DNA of 62,811 bases. It comes from Celeribacter ethanolicus (GTDB taxonomy: Bacteria > Pseudomonadota > Alphaproteobacteria > Rhodobacterales > Rhodobacteraceae). The DNA lies in contig NZ_LRUC01000028.1 in assembly GCF_001550095.1 (NCBI RefSeq), positions 1 through 62,811 of the forward strand, read 5' to 3'. Every line of letters starts with the position of its first letter. Position 1 is the first letter of the stretch. The position numbers were made by a program, and so were the translations under genes. Shown here one piece after another: positions 9,150 through 17,988 of the stretch. The notes beneath the pieces are model-generated. The model was not told the origin of the DNA, ran no database searches, and saw nothing but the letters and a program-made list of their open reading frames with translations.

Positions 9150-9470
9150 TTATGCGGCTTCCGCAGCCTCCTGGGCGTGACGGCGTTCGCTTTCCTCGCG
9201 CGACAGCGCGACGGAGGTACGGATGCCTTTGGAGACGAATTCCATCAGACCGGAAACGACGCGCTCACACGGGTCGATACCGGCACAGGACAGAACCTCA
9301 CGGCCATCGCGAGACCGCGCCCAGCGGGCGATCTGTTCCGGGCCGTTGCCATATTTCTTGTCATCGGCAATCGCATCATCGAGCGCAGCCAGCACAACCG
9401 CAGCAAACAGCTTGCGGGCGCGTTGTCCTTGCTCGTAATTGAATGCGGTGCCATCCACGAACTCAGCCAT
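9150..9470 (-). CDS. DUF6280-like conserved small protein
   Basis: A 106-residue soluble protein, highly charged at the C terminus (SREESERRHAQEAAEAA). The central part (GQRARKLFAAVVLAALDDAIADD, then a short spacer and ARSRDGREVLSCAGIDP) matches from memory a protein found as a single copy in almost all Rhodobacteraceae and named DUF6280. No enzymatic motif is visible and the function is unknown. A terminator follows, and its promoter must share the 242-bp gap with the divergent efp gene. Confidence 0.7.
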   Translation of the reverse strand: MAEFVDGTAFNYEQGQRARKLFAAVVLAALDDAIADDKKYGNGPEQIARWARSRDGREVLSCAGIDPCERVVSGLMEFVSKGIRTSVALSREESERRHAQEAAEAA

Positions 9471-9712
9471 GGTTTTTCCTTGTTTTATTGCTCTTGTCTT
9501 TCTGGCGTGCAGCGCCTTATGACAGGTTTGTGTCGATTCGGGTACGCCTGATTTGCATATCTCCTATGCGTTCACGGCATGGTGAGTGCTGGTCCGTCAC
9601 CTGTTCCGAAATCTCCGCCTCCTATCGCGCCACGTGTCAGCATGCTTGTCAGCCAGCGACTCGCCAGATATAGGGTGCGCTGATCCATCTTCAACCAATC
9701 GCGTATAGTCAA

Positions 9713-10276
9713 ATGCCCAAAATCAACGGTAACGAAATCCGCCCCGGCAACGTGCTGGAGCATGACGGGGGCCTCTGGGCCGCTGTGAAAGTCGATCACG
9801 TCAAGCCCGGCAAGGGCGGTGCCTTCGCTCAGGTCGAGCTGAAGAACCTGCGCGATGGTCGCAAACTCAACGAACGTTTCCGCTCCGCGGACAAGGTCGA
9901 GCGCGTGCGTCTCGAACAGAAGGACATGCAGTTCCTCTACGAGAGCGACGGTCTCCTGCACATCATGGACACCGAGACCTACGAACAGGTCACGATCCCG
10001 GCCGACATCCTCGGCGAACGTCGCCCGTTCCTTCAGGACGGCATGACCATCGTCGTGGAATTCCACGAGGCCGAGGCGCTGAACGCGACCCTGCCGCAAA
10101 AAGTCATTTGCAAGATCGTCGACACCGAGCCGGTCGTCAAAGGCCAGACCGCCGCGAACTCCTTCAAACCGGCGATCCTCGACAATGGCGTGCGCGTCAT
10201 GGTTCCGCCGTTTGTCGGCACCGACGAGGACATCGTGGTGAACACCGAGACGATGGAATACTCGGAGCGTGCATAA
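9713..10276 (+). CDS. efp: Translation elongation factor P
   Basis: A 187-residue tRNA-mimicking factor that rescues ribosomes stalled at polyproline stretches. The KOW-like N-terminal domain includes the loop KPGKGGAF with the Lys at the tip that is modified in many bacteria. The OB domains follow ([20 protein letters not shown]) and the C terminus carries the usual PPFV motif. There is no clear Shine-Dalgarno before the ATG. A stable hairpin follows at 10311. Confidence 0.96.
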   Translation: MPKINGNEIRPGNVLEHDGGLWAAVKVDHVKPGKGGAFAQVELKNLRDGRKLNERFRSADKVERVRLEQKDMQFLYESDGLLHIMDTETYEQVTIPADILGERRPFLQDGMTIVVEFHEAEALNATLPQKVICKIVDTEPVVKGQTAANSFKPAILDNGVRVMVPPFVGTDEDIVVNTETMEYSERA

Positions 10277-10310
10277 CGCTCCGAAGTGTCTTCAATACAG
10301 TTGAAAATCA

Positions 10311-10338
10311 AAGCCGCTCTCTTGAGAGCGGCTTTGTT
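10311..10338. terminator. Bidirectional terminator between efp and the convergent gene
   Basis: A perfect 11-bp stem, AAGCCGCTCTC against GAGAGCGGCTT, with T-rich sequence on both flanks. It serves efp on the plus strand and the BKACE gene on the minus strand. Confidence 0.8.
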
Positions 10339-10358
10339 CATTCAGAGATGACGCGATT

Positions 10359-11204
10359 TCAGCCCGCGCGCAGCCCGAGGATCTTGCGCGCCTGCGACGG
10401 CGTCGCAATCGGGCGGCCATAGCGTTGCGCGGCATTCACGGCCAGTTCCACCAGAGCGGCGTTCGACGGCGCGAGCGTGGTTTTGTCGAGGCGGATGTTG
10501 TCCTCCAGCCCGGTGCGCAGATGCCCGCCTGCCGCCGCCGCCCAGTCGTTGAGGTCGCGCTGATGCCGACCGATCCCGGCGGCGCACCACGGAATATCGT
10601 CGCCAAACAGGTATTTCACCGTCTCGACATAGAAATCGAACACGCGTTTCTCGGCAGGCATGGCGTTTTTCACGCCCATGACGAATTGCACATAGGGCCG
10701 CGCCCCGATCTGGGCGCGTTCCATCATCTCATGCGCCTTGTAGATATGCGACAGATCGAAAGCCTCGATCTCCGGCTTCACGCCATAGGTTTTCATCTCG
10801 GAGGCGAGCCAGTCGACGAGATCCGGCGGGTTCTCATAGACCCGGGTCGGGAAGTTGTTCGAGCCGACCGAGAGCGACGCCATCGGCGGGCGCAGGTGCA
10901 GCATGCCACCACGCGCCTGACCGGCACCGGAGCGGCCGCCGGTGGAGAGTTGCACGATCATGCCGGGGCAGTGGAGCTGAATGCCCTCCATCAACCGCGC
11001 AAACCGCTCCGGATCGGAGGTCGGTTTGCCCGCGTCGTCACGGACATGGCAATGCGCAATGCTGGCCCCGGCCTCATAGGCCGCGTGCGTGCTCTCGATT
11101 TGTTCCGTGATGGTGATCGGCACGGCGGGGTTGTCCGCCTTCGTGGGCAGCGAGCCGGTGATCGCCACACAAATGATACAGGGTTTGCCCGCGACATCGC
11201 TCAT
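10359..11204 (-). CDS. BKACE-family 3-keto-5-aminohexanoate cleavage enzyme (DUF849)
   Basis: A 281-residue zinc-dependent TIM-barrel enzyme of the beta-keto acid cleavage family, which condenses a beta-keto acid with acetyl-CoA to release acetoacetate and a CoA ester. The metal-binding motif HCHVRDDAG and the conserved STGGRSGAG loop are present. The family is functionally varied (lysine fermentation, carnitine and other keto acids), so the substrate here is unknown. The ATG at 11204 is preceded by GGAAGAGG; the longer frame upstream lacks family pattern. Confidence 0.9.
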   Translation of the reverse strand: MSDVAGKPCIICVAITGSLPTKADNPAVPITITEQIESTHAAYEAGASIAHCHVRDDAGKPTSDPERFARLMEGIQLHCPGMIVQLSTGGRSGAGQARGGMLHLRPPMASLSVGSNNFPTRVYENPPDLVDWLASEMKTYGVKPEIEAFDLSHIYKAHEMMERAQIGARPYVQFVMGVKNAMPAEKRVFDFYVETVKYLFGDDIPWCAAGIGRHQRDLNDWAAAAGGHLRTGLEDNIRLDKTTLAPSNAALVELAVNAAQRYGRPIATPSQARKILGLRAG

Positions 11205-11328
11205 GATCGCCTCTTCCTTTCCATATGACGGCCCCGAAACGGTGGCCTGCAAATCGCCTCCCAAACGGCGGATGAGGGTATCATGCCGCCGCCTGAGCGG
11301 ATTGAACAGAAAAGAGTTTTCGATTCAG

Positions 11329-12066
11329 TTAAACGGTGAGCGTGGCATCACCGGCCCTGAGCACGCCCTTGGCGCGGTCGAACCGCAGATAGGCGATGGC
11401 GCGCCCGCCCGACTGGGTGAAAAGCGTGCCGGCGGTCTTGCCGTCCTCGGTGACGATCTCTGTGCCGACAGGCGCGTGGCCTTCAATGTCGACGGTCGTG
11501 AGCCCCTTGCGCAGCTCGGTCTTGTGCTTCATCCGCGCGGTGACTTCCTGACCGACATAACAGCCCTTCTTGAAATCGACGCCGTGCAGCCGCTCGAACC
11601 CGGCCTCAAGGATGAACGTATCGGGCGTCAGTTCCGCGCCGAATTCGGGGATGCAGAGCGCCACACGGATCGCGTCCCAATCGGCCTCGACCGAAGGCCG
11701 CCCGTCATAGGCGCGCCAGCCCATCTCAGGGGCGCGCGGGTCCTGAAACGCGCCTTCGGGGGCAGGGCCGGGACCCCGCGACACCGGGCGATCCGTCAGC
11801 GCAAGCGCCACCTTGGCGCGGAGTTTGTACATTGTGAGCCGCTTCATAAGCATCTCGGCTTGGGAGGCGGGCACGTCCATCAGGATCGCCTCGCCTCCGG
11901 GCACCAAAAAGAAATCGACGATGAATTTGCCCTGCGGCGTCAGAAGGGCCGCGTAAACCGCGCCGTCCTCAAGACGCTTCACATCGTTGGTGATCAGCCC
12001 CTGAAGGAAATGCAGCCGGTCTTCGCCGGTGATTTCAATGACTTTCCTGTCGTTTTCCGTCGCCAC
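11329..12066 (-). CDS. ygfZ: Folate-binding YgfZ/GcvT-like protein (Fe-S cluster maintenance)
   Basis: A 245-residue homolog of GcvT aminomethyltransferase that in bacteria supports Fe-S cluster assembly. The signature K-G-C-Y-x-G-Q-E is present as KKGCYVGQEVTARM. The N terminus (ITGEDRLHFLQGLITNDV) is the usual start of the folate-binding fold. A GTG at 12066 is chosen because AGGGG lies seven bases upstream and it matches the family N terminus; an ATG at 12105 would add 13 residues. It is divergent from the GT2 gene with an 87-bp gap. Confidence 0.88.
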   Translation of the reverse strand: MATENDRKVIEITGEDRLHFLQGLITNDVKRLEDGAVYAALLTPQGKFIVDFFLVPGGEAILMDVPASQAEMLMKRLTMYKLRAKVALALTDRPVSRGPGPAPEGAFQDPRAPEMGWRAYDGRPSVEADWDAIRVALCIPEFGAELTPDTFILEAGFERLHGVDFKKGCYVGQEVTARMKHKTELRKGLTTVDIEGHAPVGTEIVTEDGKTAGTLFTQSGGRAIAYLRFDRAKGVLRAGDATLTV

Positions 12067-12153
12067 TGTGTCGCCCCTGCACTTTCTCGCCTTGTGCCTC
12101 TTCATATAGGAAGGGGAAACCAAACGAAAAGCTGCAACCTTGCCGGACCCCCT

Positions 12154-12840
12154 ATGCGCGCGCCGATTTCCGTCATCATCCCGACCCTGAATGCCACCCC
12201 CGGTTTGCGCGAGACGATGCTGTCCCTGATGGAGGGGCTGGACGCCGGGTTGGTGCGCGAATTGATCCTGACGGATGGCGGATCGACGGACGGGGTGGAG
12301 AAGATGGCCGATTTCGTCGGGGCCGAACTGGTGATCGGCGAGGCCGGGCGGGGCAGGCAGCTCAAACGCGGAGCGGAGCGGGCCGAGGGCGACTGGCTTT
12401 TGGTGCTGCATGCCGACACATGGATGCCCGAAGGCTGGGCCGAGGCGGTGGTGCAGCATCTTGCGACATCCTACGACAAGGCGCTGGTGTTTTCGCTGTC
12501 CTTTCGTGACGCCAAAGGCTTTTGGCCGAAGATGACGGCGGGCTGGGCCAATCTGCGTACCAAACGCTTCGATCTGCCCTATGGCGATCAGGCTTTGCTG
12601 ATCTCGCGTGAGCTGTACGACGAAACCGGCGGCTATGCCGATATGCCCCTGATGGAGGACGTCGATCTCGCCCGCCGCCTCAAGGGCAAGATCGTGCTTA
12701 GTCCTTTGCGCGTCCGAACAGACCCATCACGTTACCGAACATCCGGCTGGTGGCGCCAAGGAGCCCGGAACCTTTTCCGTCTTCTCCGTTTTCGCCTCGG
12801 GGCCGACCCCGCGACGCTTTCACGGGGCTACCGTCGATGA
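12154..12840 (+). CDS. GT2 glycosyltransferase (rSAM/selenodomain-associated, TIGR04283 type)
   Basis: A 228-residue GT-A fold glycosyltransferase. The opening strand ISVIIPTLNA, the nucleotide-binding region LILTDGGSTDGVEKM and the DxD-like ADTWMPEGWAE are as in the TIGR04283 subgroup. Its C-terminal motif (GWWRQGARNLFRLLRFRLGADP) is also conserved in that subgroup, so the true end is near 12840. This end overlaps the coding sequence of the convergent MsbA-like gene by 143 bp. The acceptor is unknown. Confidence 0.88.
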   Translation: MRAPISVIIPTLNATPGLRETMLSLMEGLDAGLVRELILTDGGSTDGVEKMADFVGAELVIGEAGRGRQLKRGAERAEGDWLLVLHADTWMPEGWAEAVVQHLATSYDKALVFSLSFRDAKGFWPKMTAGWANLRTKRFDLPYGDQALLISRELYDETGGYADMPLMEDVDLARRLKGKIVLSPLRVRTDPSRYRTSGWWRQGARNLFRLLRFRLGADPATLSRGYRR

Positions 12841-14614
12841 CCGTGCGCCCGTCGGAATATTGCAGCCGGTAAAGATCGGCATACAAGCCGCCGCGCGCCA
12901 GCAATTCCTCATGCGTGCCTTCGTCCACCACGCGGCCCTTGTCCATCACCACGATCTTGTCGGCATTCTTGATGGTCGAAAGCCGGTGCGCGATCACCAG
13001 GGTGGTGCGCCCTTCCGAAAGCTTCTCAAGCGCTTCCTGAACGATCTTCTCCGATTGTGCATCGAGCGCCGAGGTCGCCTCGTCCAAGAGCAGAACCGGA
13101 CGGTCGCGCAACACGGCGCGGGCGATGGCCACACGCTGCCGCTGCCCGCCCGAAAGCCCGGAGCCACGCGGCCCCACCGGCGTGTCGAGCCCGTGGTCGA
13201 GTTGGGCGGCGAAATCGGCGACATGGGCGGTGGTCAGCGCGGCCTTGAGTTTGGCCTCATCGGCTTCGGCCCCCATCAGCACGTTGTCGCGCAGGCTCTC
13301 GTCGAACAGAAGCGCGTCCTGCGAGACCACCGAATACAGCCCGCGCAGGGTCTTCAGATCGAGCGCGGTCGTGGGCACGCCGCCGATGGTGATCTTGCCG
13401 GTCACCGGATCGGCAAGCCGCGTCATCAGGTGGAACACCGTGGATTTGCCCGCGCCCGAGGCGCCCACGAGCGCCGTGGTCTTGCCCGCCTCCGCCGTGA
13501 AGGTGGTGCCGCGCAGCACCGGGCTGTCGGCATAGGCGAAGCCGACATTCTCGAACCGGATATCGGCACGCGACGGTGGTACCGGCAGGGCGGTGGGCTG
13601 AGCCGGAGAGGTGATCTCCGGGCGCTCCTCGAAAATGGCATAGATGCGCTCAAGGGACGCGCGCGCCGCCTGCCAAACGCCGGAGACGTTGCCCAGCCGA
13701 CGGAGCGGTTCGAACACCAAAGCCATGGCGGTGAAGAACGACATGAATTCGCCGACGGTCTTGGTGCCTTCGATGATCTGATGACCGCCGTAAAGCAGCA
13801 CGCCAAAGAACCCGAGCCCCGCCACGAGGTCCATCAGCGCGGGAATGCCCGCCTGACCGGCCTCGGATTTGATCTGGGCGCGGACCATCTGGGAAATTTC
13901 GTCGTGGAACCGACCGGCTTCGCGCTTTTCCGTGCCCGAGAGCTTGATCGTCGTGGCGCCGTGGAAAATCTCGTCGAGCCGGGTCGACACCCGTGCTGAG
14001 GCGACCCGGGCGATCCGCGTGGTGCGCCGCACCAGCTTTTGCAACATAGTCACCGGCACCGCCAGAAGCGGCGTGCCCGCCACCGCAATGAGGGTCCAGC
14101 GCCAGTCTACTGTGATCGCCACGGCAAGCAGCGACACGAGCGAGATGATGTCGCGGGCGACCACGGCCAGGATCGTGCCCCAGACGGTCGCCGCCGCCGA
14201 GGAATCGCCCCGCGTGCGTTCGATCAGCGTGCCGGGCGAATTGTCCTGAAAGAACTTGCCGTCGAGCGTCAGCATATGCGCCACGAGATCGCCCTGAAGC
14301 GCCGCTGCCACCTTTTGCCCGACGCGTGACATGATCACGCGCTGCCCGAAAGACGCCACGGCGCGCAGGCTGAACACGCCGAACACCGCCAGCGCCACCC
14401 AGAGCACCGCGCTCGATTGTCCGGCGACCAGAACCTTGTCGAACATTGGCTTGATCAGATAGGACAGCGCACCCAGCATCGCGCCTTCAGTCGACATCAG
14501 CAGGATCGCGATGAAGACATAGCCGAGATAGGGCTTGAGATAGCCCCGCCACAGCCAGGAAATCAGCTTCAGCGACGGAATCTCGGGGATATGGTGCTGT
14601 GGAATGGGTTTCAT
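12698..14614 (-). CDS. MsbA-like ABC exporter, fused membrane and ATPase domains
   Basis: A 638-residue half-transporter expected to dimerise and flip a lipid or lipid-linked substrate across the inner membrane; MsbA itself moves lipid A. Six hydrophobic segments precede the nucleotide-binding domain. Walker A is GASGAGKST, the signature LSGGQRQRVAIARA, Walker B LLLDEATSALD and the switch His is in IAHRLST. The start ATG at 14614 overlaps the stop of the upstream phosphatase gene as ATGA, indicating translational coupling. A 44-residue Gly-rich tail after the family core (beyond VID) is encoded on the strand opposite the conserved end of the GT2 gene. Confidence 0.9.
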   Translation of the reverse strand: MKPIPQHHIPEIPSLKLISWLWRGYLKPYLGYVFIAILLMSTEGAMLGALSYLIKPMFDKVLVAGQSSAVLWVALAVFGVFSLRAVASFGQRVIMSRVGQKVAAALQGDLVAHMLTLDGKFFQDNSPGTLIERTRGDSSAAATVWGTILAVVARDIISLVSLLAVAITVDWRWTLIAVAGTPLLAVPVTMLQKLVRRTTRIARVASARVSTRLDEIFHGATTIKLSGTEKREAGRFHDEISQMVRAQIKSEAGQAGIPALMDLVAGLGFFGVLLYGGHQIIEGTKTVGEFMSFFTAMALVFEPLRRLGNVSGVWQAARASLERIYAIFEERPEITSPAQPTALPVPPSRADIRFENVGFAYADSPVLRGTTFTAEAGKTTALVGASGAGKSTVFHLMTRLADPVTGKITIGGVPTTALDLKTLRGLYSVVSQDALLFDESLRDNVLMGAEADEAKLKAALTTAHVADFAAQLDHGLDTPVGPRGSGLSGGQRQRVAIARAVLRDRPVLLLDEATSALDAQSEKIVQEALEKLSEGRTTLVIAHRLSTIKNADKIVVMDKGRVVDEGTHEELLARGGLYADLYRLQYSDGRTVIDGSPVKASRGRPRGENGEDGKGSGLLGATSRMFGNVMGLFGRAKD

Positions 14615-15318
14615 GGGAAGGACCGGAAGGTTTTGAATTCTCGGGCGGCTTCGCGGTCGTAACGCGTCAGGAACCACTCGCGGATCGGCATCGGGCCATG
14701 GGCTTCGACGTCCTTTTCATACATCCCGAGGATGTAATCGAGAACCCCGGTCTTGGTGCTCTTCAGATGCATGAACCGCGGCGACAGCATCTTTTTCGCG
14801 TCCTTGATCGAGGCGCCTTCGCAATGCAGAAGATAGAGCGCCGCCGCCATCCCCGCCCGGTCTGCGCCGGATTTGCAATGGATCAGAAAGGGTTTTTCGA
14901 GCGAGGCCAGAATGTCGATCTGTTCGACATAATCCGCGCCCCTGAGCGCCGTGCGCGCGCCCGCTTTCTTGGTGATGACAAGGCGAATGCCATGTTCCTC
15001 GCAGGCTTGGCGTTCCAGAAGCGTATAAGACACATCCTTGTCGCCCCGAAGCGACAGAATCGTCTTGATCCCCATTTTCGCATAGCGCGCGATGCGTTTC
15101 GGCGACGGCTGGTTCGACCGCCAGGCACCCGGTGCGAATTCATGGAGATTGGTCCAGATCCCGCGCAGGAAGGCATGGTCGAACAGATGGAAATGCCACA
15201 TCGCCAGCCGCCTTGTGCGCGGCGTCGAGATGTCATTGCCAAAGGCGCCGACCTCGGCCCGTTCGAGTTTCTTGAACCCTTTTTTCAGCGTCTTGAACAT
15301 ACGGGACCGTTTCATCAT
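14611..15318 (-). CDS. Dual-specificity/tyrosine phosphatase-like protein
   Basis: A 235-residue protein with the Cys-x5-Arg catalytic loop HCKSGADRAG near residue 146. An upstream general-acid region is plausible but not certain. The N terminus is basic (MKRSRMFKTLKKGFKKLE), suggesting contact with membrane lipid. ATGA overlap with the MsbA-like gene puts both in one operon, so a role in dephosphorylating a lipid or glycolipid handled by that exporter is a reasonable inference, not shown. The preceding GAGG supports the start. Confidence 0.8.
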   Translation of the reverse strand: MMKRSRMFKTLKKGFKKLERAEVGAFGNDISTPRTRRLAMWHFHLFDHAFLRGIWTNLHEFAPGAWRSNQPSPKRIARYAKMGIKTILSLRGDKDVSYTLLERQACEEHGIRLVITKKAGARTALRGADYVEQIDILASLEKPFLIHCKSGADRAGMAAALYLLHCEGASIKDAKKMLSPRFMHLKSTKTGVLDYILGMYEKDVEAHGPMPIREWFLTRYDREAAREFKTFRSFP

Positions 15319-15498
15319 GGATCGCGCCTCTTTAGCTTTCTTTCACCAATGGGGCAAGCGACGGGCTCTGCGCGGCTCGGAGCCATGCGCGGAGCCGCGC
15401 CGTTTTGCAAAGCCGCGCACCCGATGTGACGCGGCGCAGCATTGACCTGCGCCCGTGGGGGCGTTACCGCTTGGACCTCTTTTGCTTCGAGGTTTTCC

Positions 15499-16698
15499 AT
15501 GTCACTTGCCAACGGTCGCCACTATCTCGCCATCCCCGGTCCCTCCGTGATCCCCGATCCGGTGTTGCAGGCGATGCACCGTCCGGCGCCGAACATCTAC
15601 ACCGGTGAGCTGGTCGAGCTGACCCATGGCCTCGTCCCCGATCTCAAGACCATCGCGGGCACCAAGGAACATGTGGCGATGTATATCACCAACGGCCACG
15701 GTCTCTGGGAAGCCTCGCTCACCAATATGATCTCCCGTGGCGACAAGGTGCTCGTCTGTCTCACCGGCAATTTCGGCCATGGCTGGGCCGATGTCGCCCG
15801 TCGCCTCGGCGCCAATGTCGAGACCATCGAATTCGGCAAGCACGCGCCCGTCGATCCGGCCCGTCTCGAAGAGGCTCTGCGCGCCGATAAATACCACAAG
15901 ATCAAGGCGGTGATGACCGTTCATGTCGATACGGCCACCTCCGTGCGCAACGATGTCGCCGCCATGCGCAAAGCGATCGACGCCGCCGGTCACCCGGCCG
16001 TTTTCGCGGTCGATTGCATCGCCTCTCTGGGCTGCGACCGCTTCGAAATGGACAATTGGGGCGTCGACGTGATGATCGCCGCCTCGCAAAAAGGTCTGAT
16101 GACCCCTCCGGGCATGGGCTTTGTCTGGTTTTCCGAGAAGGCCCGCGTGGCCGGGCAGGGCAACGATCTGCGCACGCCTTACTGGGACTGGGAAACCCGT
16201 GCCAAGCCGGTGCATCTCTACGAATATTTCGACGGCACGCCGCCGACCCATCACCTCTACGGTCTGCGTCAGGCGGTCGATATGATCCTCGATGAGGGGT
16301 TGGAAAATGTCTGGGAGCGTCACGCGACGCTGGCGCGCGCCTATTGGGCGGCGGTCGACACCTGGGGGCAGGGCGGCAACCTGCGCTTCAACATCGCGGA
16401 GCCGGAATATCGCTCGCATGCCGTGACCACGCTCAGCCTCGGCGGGCCGGACGGTACGCGTCTCCGGGAATGGATGACTGAACATCTCGGCATCACTCTG
16501 GGGATTTCGCTGGGCTTCGGTGAGATCGGGTCGGAAGAGGCCGCGGGCTATTTCCGCATCGGTCACATGGGCCATATCAACGCGCATATGGTGCTGGGCA
16601 TCATCGGCGCGATGGAAACCGCGTTCACAGCCCTGCAAATTCCGCATGGCACGGGGGCCTCGCGCGCCGCGGCAATGGTTCTGGCCGAGCGGGTCTGA
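15499..16698 (+). CDS. Class V aminotransferase (alanine/serine-glyoxylate type)
   Basis: A 399-residue PLP enzyme of the alanine-glyoxylate aminotransferase fold. The PLP Lys lies in AASQKGLMTPPG, the conserved Asp in FAVDCIASLG, and the N-terminal segment LAIPGPSVIPDPVLQAM is typical. Members interconvert glyoxylate and glycine using Ala, Ser or Asp, or act as pyridoxamine-pyruvate transaminases; the exact substrate cannot be told. GAGG lies six bases before the ATG. A terminator follows at 16725. It stands alone between convergent and divergent neighbours. Confidence 0.85.
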   Translation: MSLANGRHYLAIPGPSVIPDPVLQAMHRPAPNIYTGELVELTHGLVPDLKTIAGTKEHVAMYITNGHGLWEASLTNMISRGDKVLVCLTGNFGHGWADVARRLGANVETIEFGKHAPVDPARLEEALRADKYHKIKAVMTVHVDTATSVRNDVAAMRKAIDAAGHPAVFAVDCIASLGCDRFEMDNWGVDVMIAASQKGLMTPPGMGFVWFSEKARVAGQGNDLRTPYWDWETRAKPVHLYEYFDGTPPTHHLYGLRQAVDMILDEGLENVWERHATLARAYWAAVDTWGQGGNLRFNIAEPEYRSHAVTTLSLGGPDGTRLREWMTEHLGITLGISLGFGEIGSEEAAGYFRIGHMGHINAHMVLGIIGAMETAFTALQIPHGTGASRAAAMVLAERV

Positions 16699-16724
16699 TC
16701 TTGCGCTCGACAGCCAAAACGACA

Positions 16725-16746
16725 AAGGCGCCCTTGGGCGCCTTTT
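16725..16746 (+). terminator. Terminator after the class V aminotransferase
   Basis: A perfect nine-base stem, AAGGCGCCC against GGGCGCCTT, with a two-base loop and following TT-CCTTT. It can also act on the convergent aminotransferase gene. Confidence 0.8.
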
Positions 16747-16784
16747 CCTTTGGTCTTTGATTGAGGCGCGCCAGCTTAAAACTT

Positions 16785-17888
16785 TCAGCCCAGATCGGCC
16801 AGCGCCAGAGGCAGCCGTTCGGCAAACACCGCGATTTCTTCGGGCAAGCCGACAGAGACCCGGATACAGCGATCCAGCGGCGCAACGCCCGGCATCCGCA
16901 CGAAGACGCCGCGCGCGGCGAGCGCCTTCACCAAAGCGCGGGCATAGTCCCCATCGCGACCGCAGTCCATGGTGACGAAATTGGTCGCGGAGGGCAGGGG
17001 CGTCAAACCGTTCAATTGTGCGATCCGTGCAAGTTCTGCACGCCCTTTGGCAACCCGTGCGACTGTTTGCATAAGGTAGTCCTGATCCGTCAGTGCCGCC
17101 AAAGCCCCCACTTGCGCCACGCGATTGACGCCGAAATGGTTGCGGATCTTGTCAAAGGCGGTGGCGATGTCGCGATGCGCGATCCCATAGCCGATCCGCG
17201 CACCTGCCATGCCATAAGCCTTTGAAAAGGTGCGGAACCGGATCACACGCTTGTCGGACGTGTCGAGCGCCGGACGCGTACCCTCCGGGGCAAATTCCGT
17301 ATAGGCCTCGTCGAGGATCATCAGGCATCCCTCGGGCACCGCCTCAATCATCGCCTGCACGGTTTCGGCGGAGTGCACCGAAGCCATGGGATTGTTCGGA
17401 TTGGACAAGTACACCAGTTTCGCCCCGACACCTTTGGCCTTGGCAATCAGGGCCTCCGGGTCTTCATGTTCGCCTTTATAGGGAATGGTATGAAGCACGC
17501 CGCCGAACCCCGCCACATGGTAGTTGAATGTCGGATAGGACCCCGCGGAGGTCACCACTGCATCGCCCGGCCCGACATAAAGCCGCACCAGATTGCCCAA
17601 GAGCCCGTCGATGCCCTCGCCAACCGTCACCTCCTCGGGTGCGATGCCAAGATGCGCGGCAATCGCAATCCGCAAATCGCGGTTCTCCGGCTCGCCGTAT
17701 TTCCACACGCCACTCACACTCTCTGCCATCGCAGCACGCGCTTTGGGAGAAGGCCCAAAGGACAGCTCATTGGCCCCAAGCCGGGCCTCGAACGGCGCGC
17801 CGCGCAACTCTTCCATGCGTTCGGGCGCCACGAAAGGCACGGTGGAGGGCAGGCTTTGGGCGAGGGAGGTGAGGCGCGTGTCTGTCAT
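16785..17888 (-). CDS. Histidinol-phosphate aminotransferase-like PLP enzyme (class I/II)
   Basis: A 367-residue fold-type I aminotransferase. It has the GANELSFGP substrate loop, LSNPNNPMAS, the Asp-x-x-Tyr pair in LDEAYTEF and the PLP Lys in TFSKAYGMAGARIGYG. This is the HisC pattern, but the gene is not near his genes, and Rhodobacteraceae usually carry two or three HisC-like paralogs, so it may act on an aromatic or other amino acid. CAGGAG precedes the ATG at 17888. It is divergent from the crotonase gene, with 100 bp between them. Confidence 0.85.
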   Translation of the reverse strand: MTDTRLTSLAQSLPSTVPFVAPERMEELRGAPFEARLGANELSFGPSPKARAAMAESVSGVWKYGEPENRDLRIAIAAHLGIAPEEVTVGEGIDGLLGNLVRLYVGPGDAVVTSAGSYPTFNYHVAGFGGVLHTIPYKGEHEDPEALIAKAKGVGAKLVYLSNPNNPMASVHSAETVQAMIEAVPEGCLMILDEAYTEFAPEGTRPALDTSDKRVIRFRTFSKAYGMAGARIGYGIAHRDIATAFDKIRNHFGVNRVAQVGALAALTDQDYLMQTVARVAKGRAELARIAQLNGLTPLPSATNFVTMDCGRDGDYARALVKALAARGVFVRMPGVAPLDRCIRVSVGLPEEIAVFAERLPLALADLG

Positions 17889-17988
17889 GCGCTTCTCCTG
17901 CCTCAAAGAACACGCCTGCGCAAGCGCCGTAACGTCAGACCTGACCATGCATTTTCGCGCTGCTAGTTTCGTCTGAGGAGGACCTGCC

